DNA from: Eupeodes corollae | Taxonomy: Eukaryota; Arthropoda; Insecta; Diptera; Syrphidae | DNA: 64,000 nt | Assembly: GCF_945859685.1 (NCBI RefSeq) | Contig: NC_079147.1 | Span: 253,136,572-253,200,571, forward strand | Direction: 5' to 3' | In this document: positions 12,120-22,539 of the stretch, one piece after another | How the letters are laid out: each line of letters opens with the position of its first letter | Numbering within the stretch: position 1 is the stretch's first letter | Translations under genes and position numbers: made by a program | Notes under the pieces: model-generated | What the model saw: the letters and a program-made list of their open reading frames with translations, nothing else | Told to the model about the DNA's origin: nothing | Database searches by the model: none

Positions 12120-12690
12120 ATGATTTCATCTACAAAAAAATTTTGTGCAACGAAAAATAATGTTTTTGACATCTGATAAAATTTTGAGAAAACTCGAACT
12201 AACAGTTTTTTTTACAAAAAATAAAAACCTAAACAAAATTTGACAAAAGTTGGTAAAGATTGATTTCGACTCAAATATCTTTTCAAAAAATTGAAATATT
12301 GGCTTCAATCTAATTTTATTTATATATTGTTTTCAACATTCGCTAAAATTTTGAAAAAAAATCAAGTTGAAAGTTTTTTTTACAAAAATAAAACTCTAAA
12401 AACAACAATACTAAAACTTAGTAAAAATTTACTTTCGACTCAAAAAGCTTTCCAAAAATTTGAAATATTGGCTTCAAACTTATTTTATTTCACAGAAAAT
12501 ATTGTTTTTGATATTCAGTAATTTTTATATAAAAATCCAACAGTCCGTTTTTTCATAAAAAATAAAATCTACAAAAAATAGTACGCAAATTTGGTAAAAA
12601 TTGATTCGAGTACATATAGATAAACTTTTAAGCAAGACAAATCGATAGACGGAATGGAAAGTTATCAGTGTGGGTCGCATCTCAGCCATT
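12120..12690 (+). mobile_element. SBE copy, right part
   Basis: This is the continuation of the SBE begun at 8450. Three ~175-bp units are visible, each with a phrase like ATTGGCTTCAA, TATTTTATTT, AGTTTTTTTTACAAAAA and GGTAAAAATT. It ends with AAATCGATAGACGGGATGG and GTGGGTCGCATCTCAGCC at 12642-12690, then a T-run, as in the other copies. Confidence 0.78.
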
Positions 12691-12699
12691 TTTTAAAAT

Positions 12700-13185
12700 T
12701 TGTACTTCAATTTCTTCTTTTCTTTTTTTTCATGATCTCGGGTTCGATTTCTGCCTATGCCTATGTATTGCTCTTGCAAGGTAGTACCCGTGGCATGATG
12801 GTTAGTGCGTTGGACTGTCATGCAAGGGGTCTTGGGTTCAATCCCATCTTAATTTAAAAAAAATAATTTGCGCGGGTACTGCCTCTTGCGAGGAGTTGAC
12901 AATCCTTCAAGAGTAAATCTTGACATGAAAAAGTGCTTTCTCAAACTAGCCGTTCGGATTCGGCCTGAAATTGTAGGTCCCTTCCATTCCTGACAACAGT
13001 ACTCGCACACAGGAATGGTTGAGAGTTGTAAGTCACTAGGCCCTGGTTATTAATGGACTATTGCGACACCCAATTTATTTTTATTTATTATTGCTCTTGC
13101 AAGGAATTGACAATTGAGTAATTCTTGTCTTGAAAAGTGCTTTCCCATAATAAGCCGTTCCGATTTAGCTTAAAACTTAAATATA
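12700..13185 (+). mobile_element. Older SINE copy serving as host for a younger SINE
   Basis: The left part retains a B-box-like GGGTTCGATTTCTGCC near 12740. The right part from 13089 continues with CTCTTGCAAGGAATTGAC, CTTGAAAAGTGCTTTC and AGCCGTTCCGATT, the same body sequence as the other SINEs. The younger SINE at 12782-13088 splits it. It is more diverged than its guest and lacks a recognisable 3' tail. Confidence 0.7.
12782..13088 (+). mobile_element. tRNA-derived SINE, full-length copy 2
   Basis: The A-box-like TGGTTAGTGCG is at 12799-12809 and the B-box GGTTCAATCCC at 12835-12845. The anticodon-loop position reads CTGTCAT, giving a GTC (Asp-type) anticodon at 12817-12819. GTACCCG before and CGGGTAC after the tRNA-like head could pair. 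The 3' tail contains AGGCCCTGG and a degraded GCGACACCC. A 16-bp duplication, TATTGCTCTTGCAAGG, lies at 12766-12781 and 13089-13104. This copy lacks the 3' acceptor half (TGCCTGTGCCACC) seen in other copies. Confidence 0.88.
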
Positions 13186-13288
13186 CGTCAAGACAAGGTG
13201 TAATGGTCATCTTGTGATGAGCCCAACCATTACATCGGGGTGAAACGCATATTTGAACACCATGCTAGTTTATTTTTATATTCATTTT

Positions 13289-13705
13289 TCATGATTTTAA
13301 ATCATATTTATTAAAGTATCTTTGGTTAACCTGTCGTTTACTAACACAAATAGTTTCAACGGTTTTTCTACACGTGAACATGCAACTTATAGCTGCTCAT
13401 GAGAAAAACATGGATTTATCAAATCTAAACCATAAACGGACATTTTTTGTTCTTGAGACTTATTTATAAACATGGTAAAAGCTAAATAAATTGGAAATTG
13501 TAACCTTCTGAAGGGTATGGTAGAATCTAAAGGTATCACTGGAATACGTGGCAACTGGACTAGTTTTTCTTTTAAACTTTCAAGTTAAAATAGTTGCGTC
13601 AATTATATTTCCTGTGATCTTTTTGATGACTAAACATGTGCCGTTGCATAATTGACGTGGTTTCAAATTACGCAGGAGAATAATATTGAGGCCTTGCCGC
13701 CATTT
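13289..13705 (-). pseudogene. Helitron helicase C-terminal fragment 2
   Basis: Reading the minus strand from 13705 I see IILLRNLKPRQLCNGT, then IPLDSTIPFRRLQFP, then LAFTMFINKSQEQ, then GLDLINPCFSHEQL, VACSRVEKPLKLFVLV and NDRLTKDT. This is the same region as in the relic at 1.2-3.3 kb but from a different subfamily, since the shared words differ at many residues. In-frame stops occur at an Arg and a Tyr position. Only the last ~130 residues of the helicase remain. It lies next to the nested SINEs. Identity is confident; function is lost. Confidence 0.85.
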
Positions 13706-14518
13706 ATCGTAAGCGACATTTTCAATAAAAAAGAAAACTTAATTATTAATATTTGCTAATAACACATAGAGCCTTGAAGGCTATAGGTACAAGTTGTTTC
13801 AAGGACCAGCAGTAAGCTTTTGATTTGTCGTTTACGATAACATTTATTTTGGAGCTTACAGTAAATTTGCGGGAAGTGCTCGATATTTAGGTGAATCAAT
13901 CTTTAATCGACATTATGTGGTTGCATTCCAGTTATGATTTAAGTAATTACACTTCGCCATAAAAATGATTATTTTAAACATGCGTTAATCTTATCCGCGA
14001 AAGTTGAGCGAGGCACAACTGATAAGGACTGTCCGAAAAGTTTATCATTGCCGTTGAAATCTTGCATAGTTCTTGTTGATGCATAGTGGTTATGCTATCA
14101 AATTGTAGCTTATGTATATGAAACATTTGAAAGTTTGACATAGCGCCATCTATTGAATACTTACTAAATCCAGCTCCAAACGATAGATGGCAAATGTCTC
14201 CATCCATCGTTTGGAGCTGAAAGATTATTGTGAATGCCAAATAATAGACAAATGATTTGCAAAAAAAATAATATTGCGATCGTAAATTGAGATATAGGAT
14301 ATCATATCTTTAAAGTTGGATCAAACTGCACACAGTGTACAAATTTGACTAAAACCGACTTAGAAGTTTATGAGTCCATCGCGGACAAACACCGTGACAT
14401 GTAATTAACAAATATTAGATTGCGGCGTTATACAAAAATGGGAAGTGCATATAAAAAAACTAAAATTACCAGCATTATTTTGCATATGATGATTTAGTTT
14501 GACTTCGAATTCAATTTT
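13706..14518. other. Non-coding stretch with one strong hairpin
   Basis: I recognise no gene here. An open frame on the minus strand (13974-14240) has no known motif and overlaps the hairpin at 14171-14219. The sequence around 14340-14400 (GAGTCCATCGCGGACAAAC) has the look of an old dispersed repeat, but I cannot assign it. Confidence 0.4.
14171..14219. repeat. Inverted repeat, 20-bp arms, 9-nt loop
   Basis: The left arm CAGCTCCAAACGATAGATGG (14171-14190) pairs with the arm at 14200-14219 with one mismatch. The loop is AAATGTCTC-like and 9 nt long. It could be a remnant of a foldback element or a pre-miRNA-like hairpin; no homologue is visible in the window. Confidence 0.75.
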
Positions 14519-14765
14519 TGACAGTCCTTTCTGCATTATTATCTGCATAACAAAATTTTTTGATGTCGATATCTCTACTGGTTCTTGAGCTATGGACGAC
14601 GAAAAAATCTTCGCGAACGTACGTACACACGCACGTACATACTTCTATCTAAAAATCTTTTATTTCGACTCTAGGGAGCTTGAAACGTCGAGAAATGTAA
14701 AAATTTTCAATTCGACAAATAAGAACGATAACAATAAATTTCTATGGGAAGTTAAAAATAAATAT
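14519..14765 (-). mobile_element. SBE terminal fragment
   Basis: This matches the other terminus of the complete SBE at 55438-57050. It carries CTGCATTATTATCTGCATAAC, GAGCTATGGACGACGAAAAA (near 14592), GCGAACGTACGTACAC, CGACTCTAGGGAGCTTGAAA and finally ATGGGAAGTTAAAAATAA at 14749-14766. The tandem units and the other terminus are missing. Confidence 0.8.
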
Positions 14766-15399
14766 TGAGGACCTGAAATCAAAAAATATTTTTCACCTCG
14801 AATATAATATAAACAAAAGATGATATTACACCCAAGATAATCTTATTCGAAAACGAATAATATTTTCGACATCCGGTAAATTCAAAACAAACTTGTTAGA
14901 ACTTAAAAAAAACTATTACTGAAAAGGTAATTTCTGATTAAAATTTGTTAAAAAAATATAAAACTTAATTCATCTTATACAATTTTGATGCTTAGAAAAA
15001 GCAAAATAAAAACCTGACAAAAACACCCCACTAAATTGGTTTAAAAACCCGAACAACTTGGTAAACAGCTTCACTGCATACTTTACCGAGTTCCAAATGA
15101 CGATTTGGCTTATCACAATGAAATATAATTAGTTTACAATAAAATGAACTAATATATCATCTTTCTAATTATTTTATATTTAAAGTCTCTTTTGCTTTTG
15201 TAAAATTAGAAGCAACTTCCGATTCTAGATTTAACTACGATTCCATTTAAATTCAACCTTTCGATCCAACGTAGCCAAATGTACCTGAATAGAAATCTAA
15301 ATTCGGATTCGTTCCGATTTCTCAATCCACTCTTGTAATCCGGGTTTAAGTTCACCATAATTCAAATAGTTTGGAATCCATGCATTTTATTTTACTCAA

Positions 15400-16040
15400 T
15401 GAACACGACCATTGCTTCTCTTCGCTGCCATCATCGGCCGCCATGACATATTTTAGTTCATTTCCGCTCAACATTTTTGGCAGTACCTACCTGATTGTGA
15501 AATTCTTGTACTCGCGTTTGTCTCGAATTCGAAACCAAAAAATTAATTAAAAATATTGATTTTCATTGTGCGGTAGAAAAAGTTTAAACAAAATGTTAAA
15601 TTAGTTGTAAAGTTTAAGTTAATGCAATAAAATAATCGATTAATTGCGAGGTTGAGTGTTTCTTCTTGTAAAATGTGAATTACCGTTCAATAATTTGTTT
15701 TTCTCTCATCGCGTAGCCCAGACGTTCGTCGCGGCGCGTTGATTGGTTGGTCGGTTCTGTTTTGTTGGTAATGTTAATTGGCGGTTAAATTTGAAAATTT
15801 GAATTCGGTTTTTTTGGTGTTAAGTTCGTGAGAGTAAAATAAGAAAAATTATTTTAATTGTGTAGTGAAAAAGTGAATAGAAATAAAAGTTCGATTATTA
15901 ATAAAAGGCGTTATTATTCTTTAAATTATTTAAATCGTATGTGTTGTCTTGTATCGCGTTCGGTCCCAGTTGTGTTGACAAAGAAGTGAATGTTTGATAT
16001 CGCTTTTTTGAAAATATAATTTGAATGAAAGTGGGTAAGT
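15400..16040 (+). promoter_or_regulatory. Possible host promoter and first exon with splice donor
   Basis: This stretch differs from the surrounding repeats. It has a CpG-rich patch (CGTCGCGGCGCGTTGATTGG near 15729) in AT-rich DNA, followed by GTGAAAAAGTGAATAG-type sequence that resembles fly 5' untranslated leaders. It ends in ATG at 16025 and a consensus-like donor, GG|GTAAGT, at 16034/16035. A first coding exon of Met-Lys-Val plus one base is therefore possible, with the rest of the gene beyond a long intron. I cannot locate the start site or the next exon. Chance is a real alternative. Confidence 0.3.
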
Positions 16041-16545
16041 AACTTCATTTAACATTAAAAATCTTTACAAATTAAGCTAAGAACTTTAAGAAAAAAATGA
16101 AGTTTTAGCTGTTTTCTATTGTGATATTTGACTAGTTTTGGCATTTTTGAGACATTTTTGTAATTTTTAATTGTGTGCTTGAAATTTGTCGATTGAAATG
16201 ACGGCTATTTTATGAAGGAGACGACATGATGTTTTTTACAACATAAAAGTATCACATTTCAAAACTTTGTTTCGAAAATTTGTTAAAATGTTTAATTACT
16301 CATTTTATTATAATCAAAAACCAAAAATATTGTCAATGTCAAAATTTTACAAGAGTTTTTACTTTATGCTGTTGTACAGTGGATAAACTAACGCATGTTT
16401 ATACCTGACTTTAGATTCTGATAGTGCTGAATATTTCGAATTGTTTGGGTCGTTAGCCCAGAATTAATGCGCACTTTATTAAGTCCCTTAAGATAATGAG
16501 TTTTTTATAGGGTTATCCATTTTGCGGTTTAAACATTATATCTAA

Positions 16546-17143
16546 AAAAGAGGCTGGGATGCGACCCACACTGGTAACTTATCATCCCGTCTGTCGATTT
16601 GTCTTGCTTAAAAGTTTGCAAATTTTCGTGTTGGGTTAAAAAAGTTGCGAGTTGAATTATTCTTAAAAATTTTAAAATTACAAACAATATTTTTCATATC
16701 AAGAAATAGTTTAGTTTGAAATATAGTTTTATTTTTATTTTTTATTTCATAGATTTTATTTTTGTATGAAAAAACGGAATGTTGGATTTTTATAAGAAAA
16801 GAATACTGAATATCGAAACAAAACTTTCTGTGAAATGAAAAAAGTTTAAAGACAATATTTTTACCTTTTGAAAAACTATTTGAGTCGAAAGTATGTTTTA
16901 CCAAGTTTTAGTATTGTTTTTTTTTGTTTAGGTTTTTATTGTTTGTAAAAAGACTGTCAATTAGATTTTTCTCAAAATTTTACCGAATATTGGAAACAAT
17001 AATTCTTATAAGATAAAATAAGTTTAAAGCCATAATCTCAAGTTTTTTAAAAAACAGTTTGAGTCGACATTTAATTTTTACCAACTTTGAGTACTGTTTT
17101 TAAGGTTTCTATTTTTTATAAAAAACTATCAATTTGATTTTCC
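16546..17143 (-). mobile_element. SBE copy, terminal part with tandem units
   Basis: It begins at the plus-strand left with GAGGCTGGGATGCGACCCAC, then TCATCCCGTCTGTCGATTTG, and three ~175-bp units with CAATATTTTT, TTTGAGTCGA and TTTTTACCAA phrases. It stops at about 17140, exactly where the RTE-2 copy begins, so the CGTACG end is missing. An A-run precedes the terminus, as in the other copies. Confidence 0.8.
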
Positions 17144-17144
17144 T

Positions 17145-19450
17145 CTACTGGGCCGTCCCTCGGGATTGGATTCGAAGACCTTCCGGGCTGGAGCGTTGAT
17201 GTCCATTCGTTCTACATGCTGAGTCATGTATAAGCCGTTGGACTTTAATTCTGCTAACTAGGTCAGTGTCGCTGTACAGCCCGTACAGTTCGTCGTTATA
17301 TCTTCTCCACCATTCTCCATCTACGCGCACGGGACCAGAAATCACACGAAAAATTTTTCTCTCGAAGCATCCTAAGACGCTCTCATCTTTCTTTGTCAAG
17401 GTTCAGGCCTCAGCGCCATAAATGAGAACCGTGATGATGAGTGTATTAAAGATGGTGATTTTACATGCTCGAGAGAGGACTTTACTTCTCAATTGCCTTC
17501 TAAGTCCAAAGAAGCAGCGATTTGCAAGAGTTATTCTTCGTTTGATTTCAGCGCTGGTGTCGTTGTCTGTATTAATAGCGGTGCCTAGGTAGACAAAGTC
17601 CTTAACTACCTCAAAGTTATAGCTGTCCATGTTGACGTTTTGTCCAAGACGTCGTTGTTCAGTGTCCTTTTTCGATGACAGCATATACTTGGTCTTGCCC
17701 TCATTGACCACTAAATCCATCTTCTTCGCTTCCGTCGCAATGCTCAAAAACGCTCCACTGACATCACGCTTTGATCTTCCAATTATGTCAATATCATCTG
17801 CGTATCCGAGTAATTGGATGGATCTTTGGAAGATTGTGCCTCTAGTGTTGACGGTTGAGTTTTGCACAATTCTTTCCAGAACGATGTTGAAGAAGTCGCA
17901 TGACAGTGCATCGCCTTGTCTAAAACCTTTTTTGACATCAAATGCATCGGTAAGATCTTTTCCGACCTTGATAGAGCAGCGTGCATTCTCCATCGTCATT
18001 CTGCACAAACGGATAAGTTTGACAGGGATGCCAAAACTAGACATTGCTCGGTAGAGCTCTTCCCTATAGATGCTGTCATACGCGGCTTTAAAATCGATAA
18101 AGAGATGGTGGGTATCGATTTGAAGCTCCTGGGTTTTTTCCAAGATATGCCGTAGTGTGAATATTTGGTCGATAGTGGACTTTCCTGGTCTGAAGCCACA
18201 CTGATAAGGACCAATCAGGTTGTTGACGAATGGCTTCAGACGTTCACATAATACGGAAGAGAGGATCTTATACGCAATGTTAAGGAGACTGATGCCTCTG
18301 TAGTTGGCCTAGTTTAGAGGGTCTCCTTTCTTATGTATCGGGCACACTATGCTGAGATTCCACTCATCGGACATGCTTTCCTCAGACCATATTTTGCAGA
18401 TGAGTTGGTGCATGCGCCGTACCAAGTCATTGCCTGCTGCTTTGAATAGTTCAGTAGCGATGAAGTCGGCTCCGGCAGGCTTGTTTGACTTCAGTTTAGA
18501 TATAGCTATCTTCACTTCGTCAAGGTCGGGTAGGCGGAATTGTTGATCTGCGTCGCCTAGGTTGAATGGTTCTTACTCCGTTACAGCGGAATTCGGTTCG
18601 TCATCGCCGTTATATAATTTGGAGAAGTGATCTTCCCATATTCTTAGCATCGACCGCGGTTCTACTACGATGTTCCCCTGATCGTCTTTACAGGCTTCGG
18701 TTCGTGGCTGGTACCCTTGGGAGTTTTTTTTTACCTTTTTGTAAAATTTACGAACCTCATTCCTGTTGTGACATCCTTCTATCTCCTTGATCACGCGTTC
18801 TCATGCTCTCTTCTTTTCCATCTAAGAAGCCAGTGTTCCTCTCTCCTCTTCTGCTAGTAGAGCTCGCGAGCAGCTCTAGTCCTTTTGTGCAGCTCCATTT
18901 TGTATGCCTCTTGTTTCGCTGCGTGCGCTTGCCGGCATTCGTCGTCAAACCAGGGGTTTCGCTGTAGTGGCCGTGTGAAACCTAGCATTTCAGAGGTGGC
19001 ATATCTTTGATGGCTGCAAGGCAATGTTGCCACTGGTTTTCAATGCTTAATGCAGGCAGCATACTACTCTTTAAGAGGTTAGTAGAGACTCGATCGGAAA
19101 AGGACATGGCAGTCTCTTGCGATTGTAGGTGTCTAACGTCGAATCTTCTCACAATACTTCCTTGTTTTGTAGTAGTTGTACCTTGGATACAACGAGGTAG
19201 TGGTCCGAGTCAATGTTGGCCTCTCGGAATGTTCGGATATCCTGGATACTGGAGAAGTGTCGTTCATCGATCGCAATGTGGTCAATCTGGTTGACGGTTG
19301 ATTGATCAGGAGATTTCCATGTCCCCTTGTGGATATTGAGATGTGTGAAGTGCGTACTCGATACCAGAACGTCCCGCCCCACAGCGAAATCGACCAGCCT
19401 GAATCCGTTGTCGGAGGTGGTATCGTGCAGGCTATATCTCCCGATTATGA
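17145..19450 (-). pseudogene. RTE-2 non-LTR retrotransposon, copy A2 (EN C-terminus to RT C-terminus)
   Basis: This is a diverged sister of RTE-1. From 19450 downward it reads SLHDTTSDNGFRLVDFA and NQIDHIAIDERHFSS (end of the endonuclease), with DSDHYLVV near 19210. The reverse transcriptase follows with an uninterrupted segment at 17403-18143: DFKAAYDSIYREELYRAM, GFRQGDALSCDFFN, LGYADDIDIIGRSKRD (intact YADD box), then DFVYLGTAIN. The Trp codon expected after GAEA is TGA at 17403-17405, and the C-terminus resumes beyond it. The last ~180 bp and the 3' tail are missing where it abuts an SBE. Its 5' boundary abuts a mariner fragment. Among the RTs of the window it is one of the best preserved. 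Confidence 0.85.
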
Positions 19451-20100
19451 CCATGGTGGCCAGTTGATATCGCCACGACGAGAAATAAGGTGGCCAGAAA
19501 ATGTCTTTTACATTAAAGCCATATTCTTTTGAGTTGTGCGGCATGTGGCATCGTCTTCTTGAAACCACATATTCCTCAAGTCGTAATATGTAATAGCATT
19601 CAAAATAAATCGGTTATCATGTGACCAAAATGCTCCGAATTGACGGTGACAATCGTCCCATTGTCATTTTCGAAGAAGTAAGGTCCAATTACACCTCCGT
19701 ACCAAAGAGCGCACTAAACAGTGACTTTTTGTGGATGTAATGGCCTTTCTTCAATTACTTGAAGATTCTCAGAACCCCAAATACGACAACTTTGTTTATT
19801 AACATACCCAGAAAGTGCTTCAACTTCGTTGTAGAAAAAAATATTGTTGCAAAAATCGCCTGTTGTTCAAGCACCCAGTCGACTCATCAACAACGACGTT
19901 TTGAATGGTCTGCTGGCTTCAGTTTTTATATAAGCTATTCTTTATACGGATGCAAGTAGGTGTAGATCCAAATGAAAAATACGCCATAATGTGCCGTAAG
20001 ACAGTACTAGTTCCTGAGAACGACGAGGAATCGACACATTTGGGTCTTCTCTCAAGCTTTCACTTACAGCAGCGATATTTTCAGTGCGAGACGATGATGA
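19451..20100 (-). pseudogene. mariner-type transposase fragment 1
   Basis: Reading down from 20100 I see NIAAVSESLREDPNVSIPRR and ELVLSYGTLWRIFHLDLHLL (DNA-binding, helix-turn-helix part). Next come a damaged stretch, GYVNKQSCRIWGSEN, HPQKVTVWCALWYGGVIGPY, FFENDNGTIVTVNSE, MWFQEDDATC (a catalytic Asp region) and SRRGDINWPP. This word set is typical of a mariner/IS630-related transposase group widespread in insects, which would cut and paste the element through a DDE/D active site. The C-terminus is replaced by the RTE-2 sequence. Frameshifts are frequent. No terminal inverted repeat is identified. Confidence 0.82.
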
Positions 20101-20224
20101 TCACAAAAATTGGTTAAAGATTTTTGTCGAATACCAGCTTTATACTTTTGGAACCCCAAAATGGATAACCCGATCCATATACACAATATTTACCTCAGTC
20201 AATTGTATAAGGGTTACTGTCGAA

Positions 20225-20310
20225 ATACTGTATGGATCAAAATGCTGTTTTTCAAAATTCTGTATTTCAAGATTCCTTATATCAAAATTCTGTACTTCAA
20301 AATGCTGTAA
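20225..20310. repeat. Short degenerate tandem repeat, ~16-17 bp period
   Basis: The phrases TCAAAATGCTGT, TCAAAATTCTGTA, TCAAGATTCCTTA, TCAAAATTCTGTA and TCAAAATGCTGTA follow one another at about 16-17-bp spacing. It lies just beyond the mariner fragment and may be part of that element's end or an independent minisatellite. Confidence 0.5.
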
Positions 20311-20829
20311 ATAAGGTTTAAAGATAAAAATTGTTTGACAATGTAAAAAAGCGAGCACTTTTGACCATACATTATTTTAAAATAAACAATTCGAACCGCT
20401 CCCGTTTTATAAACACAACAGTTGACTTTTATCATTTGCAACTTAACTTCTGAGACTACAATCTTAATTAGTCCTTTTTGAATAGGAAACAAACCTAAGG
20501 AGGCTGTTTCTTCCACTTCTACTAATAAAAAGCTTTACAGACAGAACGTGCTATCATCTATGCGCTTTCAAGCGATAAATTTACATAAGCGCTGAGCATA
20601 ACTGACTTCGACTTGAAGAACGAAGAACGAAGTAAGATATGTTTTAAATATTTTCTAATCATTTCAAACAAGTGAGATATTTCAGTTGGAACTGATGAAT
20701 TTTTCCCACTGCTGGTATTTTTATTTTTTTGACATTAGAAAGGCGCCCTAAAGGCAAGTCATGGAATTGGAAAAAAAAATTGCACACGCTGACAAAACCA
20801 GTTCGTTAGAATTCACATCTATTCTACTC

Positions 20830-21470
20830 TTCAGGTCTCGTTTTGAGAAGTTGAAAAATGCTTCTGTCCAACCCAGAAATTAGACGAATCCTCTTTTCCT
20901 TCACTTTTTGCAATTACTCCCGTGTTTTCCACGGTCATGAAAGTGCTGAATAATTATTAGCTTAAGGAATATCTCAAAGATCGAAGAGTTTTTAATGACC
21001 AGCAGTATGGATTTTGCGTTAATACGTCTACTTGTGGACCAAGCAGTGGAACAAATTTTTACATCGTTTTGAGGAAAGCAAAATTATTGCGATTGATAAC
21101 TCAAAAACTACAGATGATGAGGGTTTTTGACGAATTCCTCCCTCATTGATTCAGTACTAATCTTTCGGACCGTTCAATACAAGTAGTATTGGATAATTTC
21201 AAGTCTGTAGTTTCTCCAACTTTCTCTCTTATCTTATTTAATGATGTCTTGTCTTCAACTTCTAATCCAATTGATTGTGTTTCTGACGGTAGAACTTTTA
21301 AATTTGCATATTTAGGACTTCATCTTATTAAGATCCGACCTAAGTTAAGTTAAATTCTCTTCGTCAGATCTGACTGCAGTCTCCTTAACATAAGTCCAAA
21401 ACTTAAACATAACTTCCAATCTCCATCTCCAATTCGGTTGTAGTGTGAAAAAAGATACAGATATTCGTTC
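20830..21470 (+). pseudogene. Non-LTR reverse transcriptase fragment, Jockey-superfamily-like
   Basis: Across shifted frames I read ITPVFSTVMKVLNNY and LKEYLKDRRVFNDQQYGF near 20910-21020. KQWNKFLHRFEESKIIAID follows near 21040-21095, the segment before the first catalytic Asp. Then come SDRSIQVVLDNFKS near 21165-21210, SPTFSLILFNDVLSSTSNP near 21215-21280, and FKFAYLGLHL near 21300. The order matches an RT finger-palm region. The YADD box is degraded (CVSDGRTFKF), several pieces are deleted, and no endonuclease or tail is visible. It is an old fragment. Confidence 0.7.
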
Positions 21471-22369
21471 TTTAGCCGTACTACTCGAATGTGGAATTCT
21501 TACAATGTTCTACCTTTTATGATCTGTCATTGGAATTCAAAACCGATGAACAAGTCCTTTCTAACCCTCACTCTTAAATTGAGACTTAAGCAAACTAAAC
21601 TTTATTTTTCGTAAGAAGAACTAAGGCTAAGCTTAGAGCAAGTACTTGGTATCCAGTTAGGTGCTTAATTCCATGTTTATTCAGGCTCATGTTATAATGA
21701 TTTTTATGCACGCACAGGATGTTGAGTGTTTCAAGAAAAAAAGAAAAAACTACGCATGAAATTACTTCCGCTGTTAGAAGGAAGTCTTTGATGTTTTGTT
21801 TTATAGGCAATTTTGAGATATAAATGGAACCCTTATGAATTTAATTTTTAATTCACTTTTTCTCGAGAGCGAAAGTGACGTTGTTTTCATTATTTCTGTT
21901 TTTTGTTTTAATTTTGTTTTTGTGAACATCAAAGTGACTTACACTTAAGTGAAAGAAATTGTTCGCACCTAATATTTCGTAGAAGTCTATTTTAAGGTTA
22001 GTTAATTATTTAAATACATTCGGAGAAAAACTTTAAGTCTTAAAACGGACATGTTTCTTTTTAAATATTGAATTTCTTAGAAGTCTTATATATTGTAGAT
22101 ATGATTTACTGTAATTTACTGTGTATTTGAGGCTAAGATTCAGGTCACCGGTCTAAAGGATACTAACATGATTAAGTACAGAAGCTTTCTTTTCAAAATG
22201 CTTACTTCTAATTCTTGGGTAACAACGTTTTATTCATACATTTTTGATTAGACAATTTTCGGTGCAACAAAAACATAGGAAGTCCTATTTAAGCTTCGTT
22301 CGGTGTTTGCCTCTTTAATTGTTCTTGGTGATAACTTAAATTTAAAATCTTTGACCTTAGACAGTATCG

Positions 22370-22420
22370 CCGTATATCAACGGTTCTTACCAGCTTTAAT
22401 GGTTTACGCTGGCTGTGGCG
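22370..22420. repeat. Left remnant of degenerate ~20-bp minisatellite
   Basis: TATCAACGGTTCTTACCAGC and GGTTTACGCTGGCTG repeat the words found in the array at 25030-25515. The two parts flank the SINE scrap and Jockey-like element between them. Confidence 0.55.
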
Positions 22421-22510
22421 CAACAGTCCGTCGAGAACTAGAGCCTTACTACTTACTCCTTACTTGACTTACTACTCTCAACCATTCCAGTGTGCGAGTA
22501 AACTAAAACT
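22420..22510 (-). mobile_element. SINE 3'-tail remnant
   Basis: GTGGCGCAACAGTCCGTCGA at 22425 and CTCTCAACCATTCC with GTGTGCGAGTA at 22476-22500 match the 3' half of the SINE. They are separated by an extra TTACTACTTACTCCTTACTT, a TAAG-type simple repeat on the minus strand. The head and most of the body are missing. Confidence 0.65.
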
Positions 22511-22539
22511 AAAAAACAAGTGTGTTAGCCGACCAAGGC

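Noticed and set aside
12782..12845. Free-standing tRNA-Asp gene
   Set aside because: The anticodon stem is mismatched and the 3' acceptor half is missing in this copy. The sequence is the head of a SINE with a target-site duplication.
21815..22020. TATAAAT followed by TCACTTT and leader-like sequence with a GTTAGT donor
   Set aside because: The spacing between TATA-like and initiator-like words is off, and no open exon follows; weaker than the candidate at 15.4-16.0 kb.
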